The notes under the pieces: model-generated
The model's database searches: none
What the model was told of the DNA's origin: nothing
The model's input: the letters and a program-made list of their open reading frames with translations, nothing else
In this document: positions 19,030-27,599 of the stretch, piece by piece
Position numbering within the stretch: the first letter of the stretch is position 1
Layout of the letters: every line of letters begins with the position of its first letter
Made by a program: the position numbers and the translations under genes
Origin: Nocardia concava NBRC 100430
Lineage (GTDB): Bacteria; Actinomycetota; Actinomycetes; Mycobacteriales; Mycobacteriaceae
Assembly: GCF_000308815.1 (NCBI RefSeq)
Contig: NZ_BAFX01000002.1
Location: forward strand, 1 to 64,000
Direction: 5' to 3'
Length of the DNA stretch: 64,000 nucleotides

Positions 19030-20679
19030 GTGTATTCGGGCATCGGTGACCATGGCGAGCGGGCTGCGTTCTTGGACGCGCGTTCGTTGATCGGATGTCG
19101 GCACCGGCTTCATCTGGACGCCAGCCATCCGGGCGTGTTGACCGGAGTTGCCGAGGACGCCGGCGTGCAGCAGCGGCGGGAGGCCGCCGCGGCGCATCGA
19201 TTGCATGTGCGGGACACGCTGGTCGGCGCGGCGCCCGAACTCTGGACGGTCATCGATCCGCAGCAGCCCGCGCACCTGCGGGCCGCCGCCACCATGGCCG
19301 CCATGGAGTCGGGGGCCGAACGCATCTGGGGCGGCCTGCTGCCGCAGGAGCCCGACACCGGCCGCCGCGGCGGCTGCGAAATCCTTTGGCGCGATACCGA
19401 TCGCGGCGGCTACATCCCGGTCATCGTGGTCAATCACAAGGTGAGCGATCCGCGCCAGCCCGATCCGGCCGACTACCACCCCACGACCAGCGAGCTGTTC
19501 GCCTGGAACCCGCGGCCCGACAGGCACGTTCGCACCCGCCCGCAGCCGCGCGACCAGCAGCGCCTGGCCCACCTCTACCGCATGCTGCAGCGTCACGGCC
19601 TGGCCAGCCCGGCCCTGGTGGGCGGCGCGATCGGCTACCACTTCGACCGGATCCTGGTGCACGACCTGGGTCCGATCCTGGACGACTACGACGTCCGCTA
19701 CGCCGACCGCATCGCGGTGGTGCGCGGCGAACTGCCCACGGTCCCTTCGAAAGTCCCCGAGTGCCGCCAGTGCCCGTGGTGGAGCCGCGCGCCCGAGGAG
19801 GGCGGCCGCAGCTGTGAGCAGTGGCTGTCCGAGCATCGCGATGTGAGCCTGGTGGCGCCGGGTTCGCGCGCGGAGGTGCTGCGCCGCCACGGCGTCGAGA
19901 CCATCGACGATCTGGCCGCCTGGAGCGGCGACGAACCCGACGACTGGCAGTACGAGCCGTTCACCGAGACCGTGGTCACCGCCCGCGCCTGGGCCACCGG
20001 CGCGCCGCTGGTCCGCCGGGTCGAGCGGGTGCGCGTCACCCGCGCCGACGTCGAGGTGGACGTGGACCTGGAGAGCTACCAGGAGCACGGCGCCTACCTG
20101 TGGGGCACGCTGCTCGACGGCGTCTACCGCCCGTTCGTCACCTGGGATCCGCTGCCCACCGAGGACGAGGGCCGCTCCTTCGCCGAGTTCTGGGCCTGGC
20201 TCATGAGCGTGCGCGCCCAGGCCGCGGCGGACGGCAAAACGTTTGCCGCCTACTGCTATTCGCGCACCGCCGAGGACAAGTGGCTCTACGAGTCGGCGCG
20301 CCGGTTCGCCGGTCGCCCCGGCATTCCGACTGAGCGCGAGATCCAGCAGTTCGTGGACGGCCCGCAGTGGGTCGACATGTTCCAGGCCGTGTCCGAGCAG
20401 TTCATCTGCCCGAACGGCAAGGGCCTCAAGAAGATCGCGCCGGTGGCCGGATTCCATTGGCGCGACGCCGAAGCCGGCGGCGAGGCCTCCATGTCCTGGT
20501 ATCGCCTGGCCGTCGCCTACGAGGGCGGCGAGCCGGACCTGTCCCAGCGCACCCGCATCCTCGAGTACAACGAGGACGATGTGCAGGCCACGAAGGTGCT
20601 GCGGGACTGGATGACCGATCGGGCGGACGCGGAGGTTCCCTCCATCGCCGACTTCTCCCGTCGTAATATCGCGTCGTGA
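19030..20679 (+). CDS. TM0106-family RecB-like putative nuclease
   Basis: 549 residues from GTG 19030; ATG 19000 would add ten. The N-terminal half is the RecB/Cas4-like nuclease region: LDARSLIGCRHRLHLDA near the start, EILWRDTDRGGYIPVIVVNHKV with the catalytic-type residues, then cysteines CRQCPWW and GRSCEQW (about 240-265) that with the first Cys could hold an iron-sulfur cluster as in Cas4/AddB. The C-terminal half resembles the RNase H-like YprB fold (TWDPLPTEDEGRSFAEFWAWL; EYNEDDVQATKVLRDWM). Cellular role is unknown; it is not near CRISPR genes here. The stop overlaps the htpG start by four bases. Confidence 0.85.
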   Translation: MYSGIGDHGERAAFLDARSLIGCRHRLHLDASHPGVLTGVAEDAGVQQRREAAAAHRLHVRDTLVGAAPELWTVIDPQQPAHLRAAATMAAMESGAERIWGGLLPQEPDTGRRGGCEILWRDTDRGGYIPVIVVNHKVSDPRQPDPADYHPTTSELFAWNPRPDRHVRTRPQPRDQQRLAHLYRMLQRHGLASPALVGGAIGYHFDRILVHDLGPILDDYDVRYADRIAVVRGELPTVPSKVPECRQCPWWSRAPEEGGRSCEQWLSEHRDVSLVAPGSRAEVLRRHGVETIDDLAAWSGDEPDDWQYEPFTETVVTARAWATGAPLVRRVERVRVTRADVEVDVDLESYQEHGAYLWGTLLDGVYRPFVTWDPLPTEDEGRSFAEFWAWLMSVRAQAAADGKTFAAYCYSRTAEDKWLYESARRFAGRPGIPTEREIQQFVDGPQWVDMFQAVSEQFICPNGKGLKKIAPVAGFHWRDAEAGGEASMSWYRLAVAYEGGEPDLSQRTRILEYNEDDVQATKVLRDWMTDRADAEVPSIADFSRRNIAS

Positions 20680-22631
20680 CCGAACACATCGAACACCTGG
20701 AGTTTCAGGCCGAGACCCATCAGCTGCTGGAGCTGATGATTCACTCGGTGTATTCGAACAAGGACACCTTCCTGCGGGAGCTGGTCTCCAATGCCTCCGA
20801 CGCGCTGGACAAGCTGCGCCTGGAGACCTTCCGCGACAAGGACCTGCAAGCCGACACCTCCGATCTGCACATCGAGCTCGAGGTCGATCGCGACAACCGC
20901 GTACTCACGGTGCGCGACAACGGCATCGGCATGTCACGGGCCGAGGTGGTGGATCTGATCGGCACCCTCGCCAAGTCGGGCACGGCCGCGCTGCGCAAGC
21001 AGCTGCTGGAGGCCAAGCCGGACGATCAGCAGGCGGAGGAGCTGATCGGCCAGTTCGGCATCGGCTTCTACTCGACCTTCATGGTGGCCGACAAGGTCAC
21101 CCTGACCACCCGCAAGGCGGGCGAGTCCACCGGCACCCGTTGGGAATCCGAGGCGGGCAGCCCGACCTACTCGATCGAGGAGCTGGCCGACGCCCCGCAG
21201 GGCACCTCGGTGTCGTTGCACCTCAAGCCCTCCGACGACGAGGACCACCTCTTCGACTACACGCAGGAGTGGAAGCTCCGCGAAATCGTCAAGAAGTACT
21301 CGGATTTCATTGCCTGGCCCATCCGCATGGATGTCGAGCGCACCGTCATGGACGGTGAGGGCGAGGACAAGACCGAGAAGACCCTGGTCGAGACCCAGAC
21401 GCTGAACTCGCAGAAGGCGCTGTGGACGCGTCCGCGCAGCGAGGTCTCCGACGAGGAGTACACCGAGTTCTACAAGCATGTCGCGCACGCCTGGGACGAT
21501 CCGCTCGAGATCATCCCGATGAAGGCCGAGGGCACCTTCGAATACCAGGCGCTGCTGTTCATTCCGTCGCACGCGCCCTTCGACCTGTTCACCCGTGAGC
21601 ACAAGCGCGGCGTGCAGCTCTATGTGCGCCGGGTGTTCATCATGGACAACTGCGAAGAGCTGATGCCGGAGTACCTGCGCTTCGTCAAGGGCGTGGTGGA
21701 CGCGCAGGACCTGTCGCTCAATGTCTCCCGCGAGATCCTGCAGCAGGACCGCCAGATCCAGATGATCCGCAAGCGCCTGGTCAAGAAGGTGCTGTCCACG
21801 GTCAAGGACCTGCGCAATGCCGAGGACAAGACCAAGTACCAGGAGTTCTGGAAGGAATTCGGCCGCGTCCTCAAGGAGGGCCTGCTGTCGGATGCCGACA
21901 ACCGCGAAACCATCCTGGGCGTCTCGTCTTTCGCCTCCACGCATTCCGAGACCGAGCTGACCTCCCTTGCCGACTACGTCGAGCGCATGCCGGAAACCCA
22001 GTCGGCCATCTACTACATGACCGGCGAGACCCGGGCGCAGATCGAGAACTCCCCGCACATCGAGGCGTTCAAGGCCAAGGGCCTCGAGGTGCTGGTACTG
22101 ACCGATCCGGTCGACGAGATGTGGGTCGGCTCGGTCACCGAGTTCGAGGGCAAACCCATCGTCTCCATCGCCAAGGGCGAGGTGGATCTGGAGACCGAGG
22201 ACGAGAAAAAGGCCTCCGAGCAGCTGCGCGAACAGCAGGAGAAGGACTTCTCCGATGTCCTGAAGTGGCTGCAGGAGACCCTCGACGCGGATGTGAAGGA
22301 GGTGCGCCTGACCAACCGGCTCACCACCTCCCCGGCCTGCATCGTTGGTGATGTGTTCGATTTCACTCCGATGCTGGAACGCATGTACCGCGCCTCCGGC
22401 CAGGAGCTCCCGCACAGCAAGCGCATTCTCGAACTGAACCCCTCGCACGCGCTGGTCACCGGCCTGCGTGACGCGTACGCGACGGTGAAGGACGAGGCCG
22501 AGAAGCCGGAGGCGCTCACCGAGACCGCCGAATTGCTCTACGGCACCGCGGTTCTCGCCGAGGGCGGCGAGCTCAAGGATCCCGCGCACTTCGCGCGAAT
22601 CCTCGCCGACCGGTTGACCCGCACGCTCTGA
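20676..22631 (+). CDS. htpG: Molecular chaperone HtpG (Hsp90)
   Basis: 651 residues from a GTG overlapping the previous stop (GTGA). The GHKL ATPase domain is at the N-terminus: [13 protein letters not shown] with the catalytic Glu and Mg-binding Asn, DNGIGM for nucleotide binding, [15 protein letters not shown] for the lid. The middle domain follows ([18 protein letters not shown] with the catalytic-loop Arg) and the C-terminal dimerisation domain ends at about 645. It folds client proteins in the cytoplasm under stress. Coupling to a nuclease gene is unusual. Confidence 0.96.
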
Positions 22632-22645
22632 GATTCGCGTTCGGA

Positions 22646-22678
22646 TCGGGCTCCTGTGGCAAAGCCGCAGGAGCCCGA
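22646..22678 (+). terminator. Hairpin after htpG
   Basis: TCGGGCTCCTG-T-GGC, loop AAA, GCC-G-CAGGAGCCCGA: a continuous stem with one T:G pair, 14 bases after the htpG stop. There is no T run. Confidence 0.7.
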
Positions 22679-22946
22679 CCTATAGCGAGCGGGAATCGGT
22701 CATGCCCGGTTTGGCGCAAATGTGACGATCGGCATCCTCTGGCAATTTCGGGAACTTCACGCGAGCGCGTACGTTGTACGTCTTGGTCGTAAGTTTTTCG
22801 TGTTCGTGTTCAACATGCTCGCGCGGAACAGTGTGCGGGCGTTGCTTCACCTTGCCAGGCAAGTTGTAAGCCGCCTTCTGATCGACCCCGGGTACCGCTG
22901 CCGCGGCACCCACGCAATAAAAGAAACACCTCGTCAGGAGAAGGTA
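22679..22946 (+). promoter_or_regulatory. Promoter and long 5' leader of the cold-shock gene
   Basis: About 270 bases with no believable protein gene. It is less GC-rich than its surroundings and contains a T-rich tract (AAGTTTTTCGTGTTCGTG at about 22791) and short inverted repeats such as CTTGCC-A-GGCAAG (22851-22863). Cold-shock genes commonly have long structured leaders controlling translation; that role here is inference. GGAGAAGG precedes the ATG. Confidence 0.5.
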
Positions 22947-23147
22947 ATGGTTCAGGGCACCGTCAAGTGGTTCAACGCGGAGAAGGGCTACGGCTTCATC
23001 GCCCGCGAAGACGGCCCCGACGTTTTCGTCCACTACTCGGAGATCGAGGGCAACGGCTACCGTCAGCTCGAGGAGGGCCAGGCGGTCTCCTTCGAGATCA
23101 CCGAGGGCAAGAAGGGCCCGCAGGCTGCTGCGGTCCGCCCTCACTAA
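22947..23147 (+). CDS. Cold shock protein (CspA family)
   Basis: 66 residues, the standard size. Both RNA-binding motifs are present: RNP1 KGYGFIAR (13-20) and RNP2 VFVHYSEI (26-33), in a single OB fold beginning [14 protein letters not shown]. It binds single-stranded RNA and melts structures at low temperature. The start has AGGAGAAGG just before it; an open frame running upstream from 22722 is not used. It has its own terminator. Confidence 0.96.
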   Translation: MVQGTVKWFNAEKGYGFIAREDGPDVFVHYSEIEGNGYRQLEEGQAVSFEITEGKKGPQAAAVRPH

Positions 23148-23185
23148 GGTGAGTTGCTGAGGCTCCGAGCCTCAAAGCCTAAAAC

Positions 23186-23220
23186 ACAAGGCCCGCACCG
23201 GAATCCGGTGCGGGCCTTGT
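23186..23220 (+). terminator. Terminator of the cold-shock gene
   Basis: ACAAGGCCCGCACCGG / CCGGTGCGGGCCTTGT around AAT, 38 bases after the stop: 16 perfect base pairs, then TTGCCTTT. Confidence 0.88.
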
Positions 23221-23257
23221 TGCCTTTGGGATACGGGTCCCGGCCTCTCTTTGGGGG

Positions 23258-23302
23258 TGTGGGGGCCGGCCCCACAATCTCCCCGGGGTTGGGGTGAACC
23301 CC
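23258..23302. repeat. Pair of GC-rich palindromes
   Basis: TGTGGGG-gccgg-CCCCACA (23258-23276) and GGGGTT-ggggt-GAACCCC (about 23284-23302). They lie just before the 3' end of the minus-strand SDR gene and may act as its terminator; they belong to the same sequence style as the elements at 14922 and 27535. Confidence 0.45.
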
Positions 23303-23313
23303 AAGGCCCAGCG

Positions 23314-24081
23314 TCAGCGCGGAGCCATGCGGAGAGCGCCGTCCATGCGGATGGTCTCGCCGTTGAGGTAGTCGTGCTCGGTGATGTACTGCGCGAGCTG
23401 CGCGTACTCGTCCGGGCGGCCCAGGCGCGACGGGAACGGCACGCCGGACTCCAGGCCCTTGCGGTACTCCTCGGTGACACCGGCCAGCATCGGGGTGTCG
23501 ATGATGCCGGGCGCGATGGTGTTCACGCGAATGCCGAACTGCGCCAGGTCACGCGCGGCCGGGATGGTCATGCCGGCCACGCCGCCCTTGGAGGCGGAGT
23601 AGGCGATCTGCCCGATCTGGCCCTCGAACGCCGCGACCGAGGCGGTGTTGATGATGACGCCGCGCGAGCCGTACTCGTCGACCGGATCGGTCTTGGCGAT
23701 GGCGTCGGCGGCCAGGCGCATCACATTGAAGGAGCCGAGCAGGTTCACGGTGATCACCGTGCGGAACAGCTCCAGATCGTGCGGGCCGTTCTTGGACAGG
23801 ATGCGTCCCGCCCAGCCCACACCGGCGCAGTTGACGACGATGCGCAGCGGCACACCGGATTCCACGACCTTGGCGACCGCGGCGGCCACCTCGTCACCGC
23901 TGGTGACGTCGGTCGGGATCAGGGTGACACCGGCGGGGACGCTGTCGCCCGCGCGCTCGATGGACTGAGCCAGATCCAGGCCGAACACGGTCGCGCCCGC
24001 GTCGGCGAAGCGCTTGGCGGTGGCCGCACCCAGCCCGGACGCACCTCCGGTGACAATGGCGGCGGAGCCCGAAATCTCCAC
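23314..24081 (-). CDS. SDR-family 3-hydroxyacyl-CoA dehydrogenase type II-like
   Basis: 255 residues, full length for a classical short-chain dehydrogenase. NAD-binding TGGASGLGAATAKRF at residues 11-25, NCAGVG, and the catalytic Ser-Tyr-Lys set (NTASVAAF, YSASKGG) are all present, as is APGIIDTPML. The close match in pattern is to 3-hydroxyacyl-CoA dehydrogenase type II (HSD17B10-like), implying a role in fatty-acid or steroid beta-oxidation with NAD. It is divergent from a second SDR gene across a 234-base promoter region. Confidence 0.88.
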   Translation of the reverse strand: MEISGSAAIVTGGASGLGAATAKRFADAGATVFGLDLAQSIERAGDSVPAGVTLIPTDVTSGDEVAAAVAKVVESGVPLRIVVNCAGVGWAGRILSKNGPHDLELFRTVITVNLLGSFNVMRLAADAIAKTDPVDEYGSRGVIINTASVAAFEGQIGQIAYSASKGGVAGMTIPAARDLAQFGIRVNTIAPGIIDTPMLAGVTEEYRKGLESGVPFPSRLGRPDEYAQLAQYITEHDYLNGETIRMDGALRMAPR

Positions 24082-24266
24082 GGTGAATGGTCCTCTCGAC
24101 GGTGGAAGGCCCTCTCACTGGCCCTCCGTCAATAGGCACGATAGCCGGGGCGGGTGCGGGCCCCGCGCGGGGTCGGGTTTGGGCGTTTTCCACCCCGGCA
24201 CAGTGCTGCTTCGAGGAATCCGCGGTTGTGCACTTCGCAAAGCCCGGCCTTCGTTGCGGGCACTGC

Positions 24267-24308
24267 TCGCAAATTTGCGAACACTGTTGTTCGTCTAAGT
24301 GGTAACTT
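24267..24308 (+). promoter_or_regulatory. Overlapping palindromic operators and -10 box before the SDR-TetR operon
   Basis: A perfect 14-bp palindrome TCGCAAATTTGCGA (24267-24280) overlaps an inverted repeat CGAACA-CTGT-TGTTCG (24278-24293). A -10 hexamer TAACTT (24303-24308) follows, ending seven bases before the ATG at 24316. Sites of this kind are typical for TetR repressors, and a TetR gene is the second gene of the operon, so autoregulation is likely. Confidence 0.65.
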
Positions 24309-24315
24309 CGCATAC

Positions 24316-25182
24316 ATGAACGCAGGTGTGGCCGGTAAACGCATCCTGATCACCGGCGCGGCGCGCGGCATCGGTGCCGCCCTGGCCCGTCAGCTGCATC
24401 AGCACGGCGCACACGTGGCACTGCTCGGCATCGAGGAGTCGCTGTTGTCCCAGGTCGCGGCCGAGTGCGGCGACGCGCCCTGGCGCTACTGCGACATCGG
24501 TGATCCGGCCCAGGTCGAGCGGGTGGTCAACTCACTCACCGCGGAACTGGGCAGCCTGGACGCCGTGGTCTGCAATGCCGGTATCGCCCGGCAACTCTCG
24601 CTGGTCGGCGGCGACCCGACCGTGCTCGAGGAGACCCTGGCGGTCAATGTCCTCGGCGTCTACTACACGCTGCGCGCCGCCGGACCCCATCTCGCCCACC
24701 GCGACGGCTACGTCCTGCTCATCTCCTCGCTGGCCGCGGCCATCCACCTACCCCTGGCCGGGGCCTACAGCGCCTCCAAGGCCGCCGTCGAGGCGCTCGG
24801 CGACACCCTGCGCATCGAACTGCGCCACACCGGAGCCAAGGTCGGCATGGCCTACTTCGCCGAACTCGACACCGAGATGACCGGTCGCGGCTTCGGCACC
24901 GAGGCCGCGCGCAGCATCCTGGGCCGCTCCACGATTTCCGGCATCGCCCCGCTGGGCCCGGCCATCGACGCCTGCGAACGCGCCCTGGCCCGCCGCTCCC
25001 GTCGCATCGTCTCGCCGTACTGGGTCAGCATGGTGCTGTGGTGTCGCCCGCTCGCGCAACGCCTGGTCGACTACTCGCTACGCCGCGGGGTGGCCGGTGG
25101 ATTGGAGATCGCCCGCACCGAACCGACCGGCTTCACCACCGATCAACCGGCTCGACCCAGCAGAATGAGAAACCTCGCCTGA
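24316..25182 (+). CDS. SDR-family oxidoreductase
   Basis: 288 residues from the ATG at 24316, chosen because the -10 box TAACTT is seven bases away (leaderless). Cofactor motif TGAARGIGAAL (about 13-23), CNAGIA (about 94-99), and SSLAAAIHLPLAGAYSASKAAVEAL with the catalytic Ser, Tyr and Lys. The C-terminal 40 residues extend past the usual fold, with a hydrophobic stretch (YWVSMVLWCRPLAQRLVDY). Substrate is unknown. The TetR gene starts 26 bases after its stop, a common regulator-plus-dehydrogenase pairing. Confidence 0.85.
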   Translation: MNAGVAGKRILITGAARGIGAALARQLHQHGAHVALLGIEESLLSQVAAECGDAPWRYCDIGDPAQVERVVNSLTAELGSLDAVVCNAGIARQLSLVGGDPTVLEETLAVNVLGVYYTLRAAGPHLAHRDGYVLLISSLAAAIHLPLAGAYSASKAAVEALGDTLRIELRHTGAKVGMAYFAELDTEMTGRGFGTEAARSILGRSTISGIAPLGPAIDACERALARRSRRIVSPYWVSMVLWCRPLAQRLVDYSLRRGVAGGLEIARTEPTGFTTDQPARPSRMRNLA

Positions 25183-25208
25183 ACGCACCGGCCAACGGAG
25201 TCCCGCAC

Positions 25209-25853
25209 ATGACCGATTCGGCAACCCGCCAACTGCCCCGCGGCCGCCACGGCCTGCCCCGTGAGACCGTGGTCGCCGCCCAGCGCGACCGCATCCTGCT
25301 CGCCATGGCCGAGTCGATGGCCGAGAACGGTTATGTCGGAACGCCGGTGGCCGCGGTCATCAAGCGGGCCGGCGTCTCCCGCGAGACCTTCTACGAGCAA
25401 TTCCGTTCCAAGGAGGACTGTTTCGAGGCCGCCTACGAGCGCGCCGCGGAACTCATGCTGACCGGCATCCTGACCGCCACCGGCGCGGAGTTCGACGGCG
25501 AGACCCGCACCGAGCGCATCGAACGCGTGCTCGGCGCGTACCTGGAGGCGCTGGCCGGCCAACCCGCCTACGCCCGTTTGTTTCTCGTCGAGGTCTACGC
25601 GGTCGGCCCGGAGGCGATCGCGCGGCGCACGCAGTTGCAGGAGACCTTCGTGGCCATGGTCGCCGATGTGCTCGGTGCCGAAACCGAACCGCAGCGCTTC
25701 GCCTGTCAGACCCTGGTCGCGGCCCTGAGCGCCATGGTCACCGCGCGCATCGCGGTCGGTGACCTGGACGGCCTGCGGGAATTGCGGGAGCCGCTACTGG
25801 ACCTCGTGCGGCGCAGCGGAGAACTGTTCGGCAACACCGTGCTCGGCGACTGA
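25209..25853 (+). CDS. TetR/AcrR-family transcriptional regulator
   Basis: 214 residues from the ATG at 25209 (GGAG nine bases before). The HTH is at about 27-72: RDRILLAMAESMAENGYVGTPVAAVIKRAGVSRETFYEQFRSKEDCFEAAYE. The rest is the helical ligand domain. It probably represses its own operon through the palindromes at 24267-24293 and may respond to a lipid or aromatic ligand handled by the SDR. Its last 60 bases overlap the 3' end of the convergent UPF0016 gene. Confidence 0.88.
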   Translation: MTDSATRQLPRGRHGLPRETVVAAQRDRILLAMAESMAENGYVGTPVAAVIKRAGVSRETFYEQFRSKEDCFEAAYERAAELMLTGILTATGAEFDGETRTERIERVLGAYLEALAGQPAYARLFLVEVYAVGPEAIARRTQLQETFVAMVADVLGAETEPQRFACQTLVAALSAMVTARIAVGDLDGLRELREPLLDLVRRSGELFGNTVLGD

Positions 25854-26534
25854 CGGCTGTACCTCGGCCCGGCGGCGCAGCACCAGCAGCACCGCTCCGG
25901 CGAGCGCGGGCAGCGCCAGCGACACCACGGCCGCGACCGGGGTGCTCAGGCCGTGCGCGAAGGCCTCGAGCAGGGTCAGCGCGCCGAAGTACAGGAACAG
26001 CAGGCCCGAGCAGACGGCGATGAGCCGCTCCGGAATGTGCTTGCCGATGGTCACGCCGATCAGGATGGCCAGCCCGCCCGCGGCCACCATGCCCGCGACC
26101 GACCCGATCCACACCGCGACCCAGCTCTTCTCGGTGGCCAGGGCCATGGTGGCGAACATGGTGCGGTCGCCCAGCTCGGCCAGCAGGAACGCCGACAGCA
26201 CCACCAGGAACGCATTACGGGACTTGGACTGCGGCGCAATCTCTTCCGCGCCGTCGGTGGCGTTCGACGGTAAGGTCTCGCGCAGCGTCCACAGACCCAC
26301 ACCGATGAGAGTGGCGGCGGCGCAGAGGGAAATGACTCCGGTCGGCAGGGCCGCGCCGAGGAAGTGGCCGACGCCGACGGCGATGAGATTGACCAGCACG
26401 CTCGCGACGGTGATGGCGGACAGCACCACCCACCAGCGGTAGCGCAGCGCGAAGGTCAGCGCCATGAGTTGCGATTTATCGCCCAGTTCGGCGAGAAAGA
26501 GCACGCCGAAGCTCAGCAATATCGTGGCGATCAT
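25794..26534 (-). CDS. GDT1/TMEM165 (UPF0016) family manganese exporter
   Basis: 246 residues with six to seven membrane spans in two repeats. Each repeat carries the family motif E-x-G-D-(K/R)-(S/T): LAELGDKSQLMAL (about 14-26) and LAELGDRTMFATM (about 126-138). Family members (Vibrio MneA, cyanobacterial Mnx) export Mn(II), and a manganese-sensing yybP-ykoY riboswitch precedes this gene, so manganese export is strongly supported. A charged 30-residue C-terminal tail overlaps the end of the TetR gene. Confidence 0.92.
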   Translation of the reverse strand: MIATILLSFGVLFLAELGDKSQLMALTFALRYRWWVVLSAITVASVLVNLIAVGVGHFLGAALPTGVISLCAAATLIGVGLWTLRETLPSNATDGAEEIAPQSKSRNAFLVVLSAFLLAELGDRTMFATMALATEKSWVAVWIGSVAGMVAAGGLAILIGVTIGKHIPERLIAVCSGLLFLYFGALTLLEAFAHGLSTPVAAVVSLALPALAGAVLLVLRRRAEVQPSVAEHGVAEQFSAAPHEVQ

Positions 26535-26628
26535 GAATCGTCAGCTCCCAGGTCTCCGGCCTGCCGACTGAATGCGGGGGTGCGCTTCAGCCGACACCGC
26601 ACCGGTAATCGGTTTGGTTCGTATCGGC

Positions 26629-26722
26629 CGAAGGTCTCGCCCACCGGAGGTCTTCCGGTTCACGCGCCGGACCCGGGAAGGATCAGTATGTCGACGGCGT
26701 GATTGGGGGCTACTCCCCTTCG
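26629..26722 (-). promoter_or_regulatory. yybP-ykoY manganese riboswitch
   Basis: Read on the minus strand: P1 strand CGAAGG, then GGAGTAG (as GGGGAGTAG, plus-strand 26710-26718), an internal TCGACATACTGA, a GC-rich arm, and CCGGTGGGCGAGACC (GGCGAGACC at 26633-26641), closed by CCTTCG pairing with the first P1 strand. Both conserved loops of the yybP-ykoY family are intact. The 94 bases between this and the UPF0016 start hold a possible expression platform: GGCCGATAC can pair with GTGTCGGCT. High manganese should switch on the exporter. Confidence 0.93.
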
Positions 26723-26829
26723 CTCGGGGCCACTCTACTCCGGCAAACCGGGCGCGTGCAAACGACTGTCGCCCAAATCGCAATGCGCGCAATAAGTTTG
26801 GCGAAGCTGCCGAAAGGTTTCGGTTACCC

Positions 26830-27351
26830 TTACGCGGCCAGCAGCATGGCCAGAACCGCGGTGTCGGGATCACTGATCGGATCCACCCCGACCCGCGAAA
26901 CCATGGAGGTCACCGTCCCGTCGCTGTCGGTTTCCACCCACGCCGCCCGATGTTCGAGTCCCAGGTGCGGCAGCCCCGGCAGCAGCAGGCAGCCCGAGGC
27001 CGCGCCCGCGCACTCGGGTAGCGAGGGTTGCGTCTCGCGCGGCGGATGCAGCATGAGCAACGCCGGTGGCACATGTCCGGCAAACATGCCGGGCTGCAAG
27101 CCTTCCGAGCCCAGCACAGTGCCCTCCGCGATCACCAGCCCCACCATCGCCGGATCAGGATCATCGGGGAGTTCCTCCCGCGCCCCGAACACCGTGGACG
27201 TCGGCAACAGCCCGGGCATGCTCGCCACCCGTACCGCGAGCACCAGCACCTGTGCCCATTCCTTGGTCGACTCCGGCCATCGCCCGGAGATCACGAATCC
27301 CTGCAGCGAACCGCGCGCGTGGAACGGCATGACACCGATCTGACCACCCAT
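26830..27351 (-). CDS. Hypothetical protein
   Basis: 173 residues from the ATG at 27351, chosen because GGGAGG stands seven bases before; the open frame continues upstream to 27441 without a better site. No membrane span or signal peptide. It looks like a mixed alpha/beta protein (QGFVISGRWPESTKEWAQVLVLAVRVA, MVGLVIAEGTVLGSEG) with three cysteines near the middle and end. I do not recognise the family. It lies 250 bases from sodA on the same strand and probably has its own promoter; the gap holds hairpins described separately. Confidence 0.65.
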   Translation of the reverse strand: MGGQIGVMPFHARGSLQGFVISGRWPESTKEWAQVLVLAVRVASMPGLLPTSTVFGAREELPDDPDPAMVGLVIAEGTVLGSEGLQPGMFAGHVPPALLMLHPPRETQPSLPECAGAASGCLLLPGLPHLGLEHRAAWVETDSDGTVTSMVSRVGVDPISDPDTAVLAMLLAA

Positions 27352-27481
27352 GATGTGCCCTCCCGAACTCGAACCGGGGGCGGCTGTGCCCGTGCTGCTG
27401 TTGGGATACCCAGGTTGTACCAGAACTGAACTGGCACACAAGTACCAATGACTGCTAGCACCCGCCCTGCCGAAATGCGAA

Positions 27482-27511
27482 AGACCCGCGAACCATTCGG
27501 TTCGCGGGTCT
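27482..27511 (-). terminator. Terminator-like hairpin downstream of sodA
   Basis: AGACCCGCGAACC / GGTTCGCGGGTCT with a 4-base loop, 13 perfect pairs. On the minus strand it is followed by TTTCGCATTT. It lies about 90 bases beyond the sodA stop. Confidence 0.7.
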
Positions 27512-27534
27512 CAGGCGTACGGACCCCGGCGATC

Positions 27535-27594
27535 GGGGGTTCGGGGGCTGCGTCCCCGAATCCCCCTTCGGGGTCGTGGGGGCACGGCCCCCAC
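27535..27594. repeat. GC-rich palindromic doublet
   Basis: GGGGGTTCGGGG with CCCCGAATCCCCC (27535-27566), then GTGGGGGC-ACG-GCCCCCAC (27576-27594), ending six bases from the sodA stop. It is likely the first transcription terminator of sodA, and resembles the elements at 14922, 23258 and 29122. Confidence 0.55.
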
Positions 27595-27599
27595 CGGCA

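Noticed and set aside
18865..20457. 530-codon minus-strand frame opposite the nuclease gene
   Set aside because: Shadow frame with repetitive Gly/Ala/His composition.
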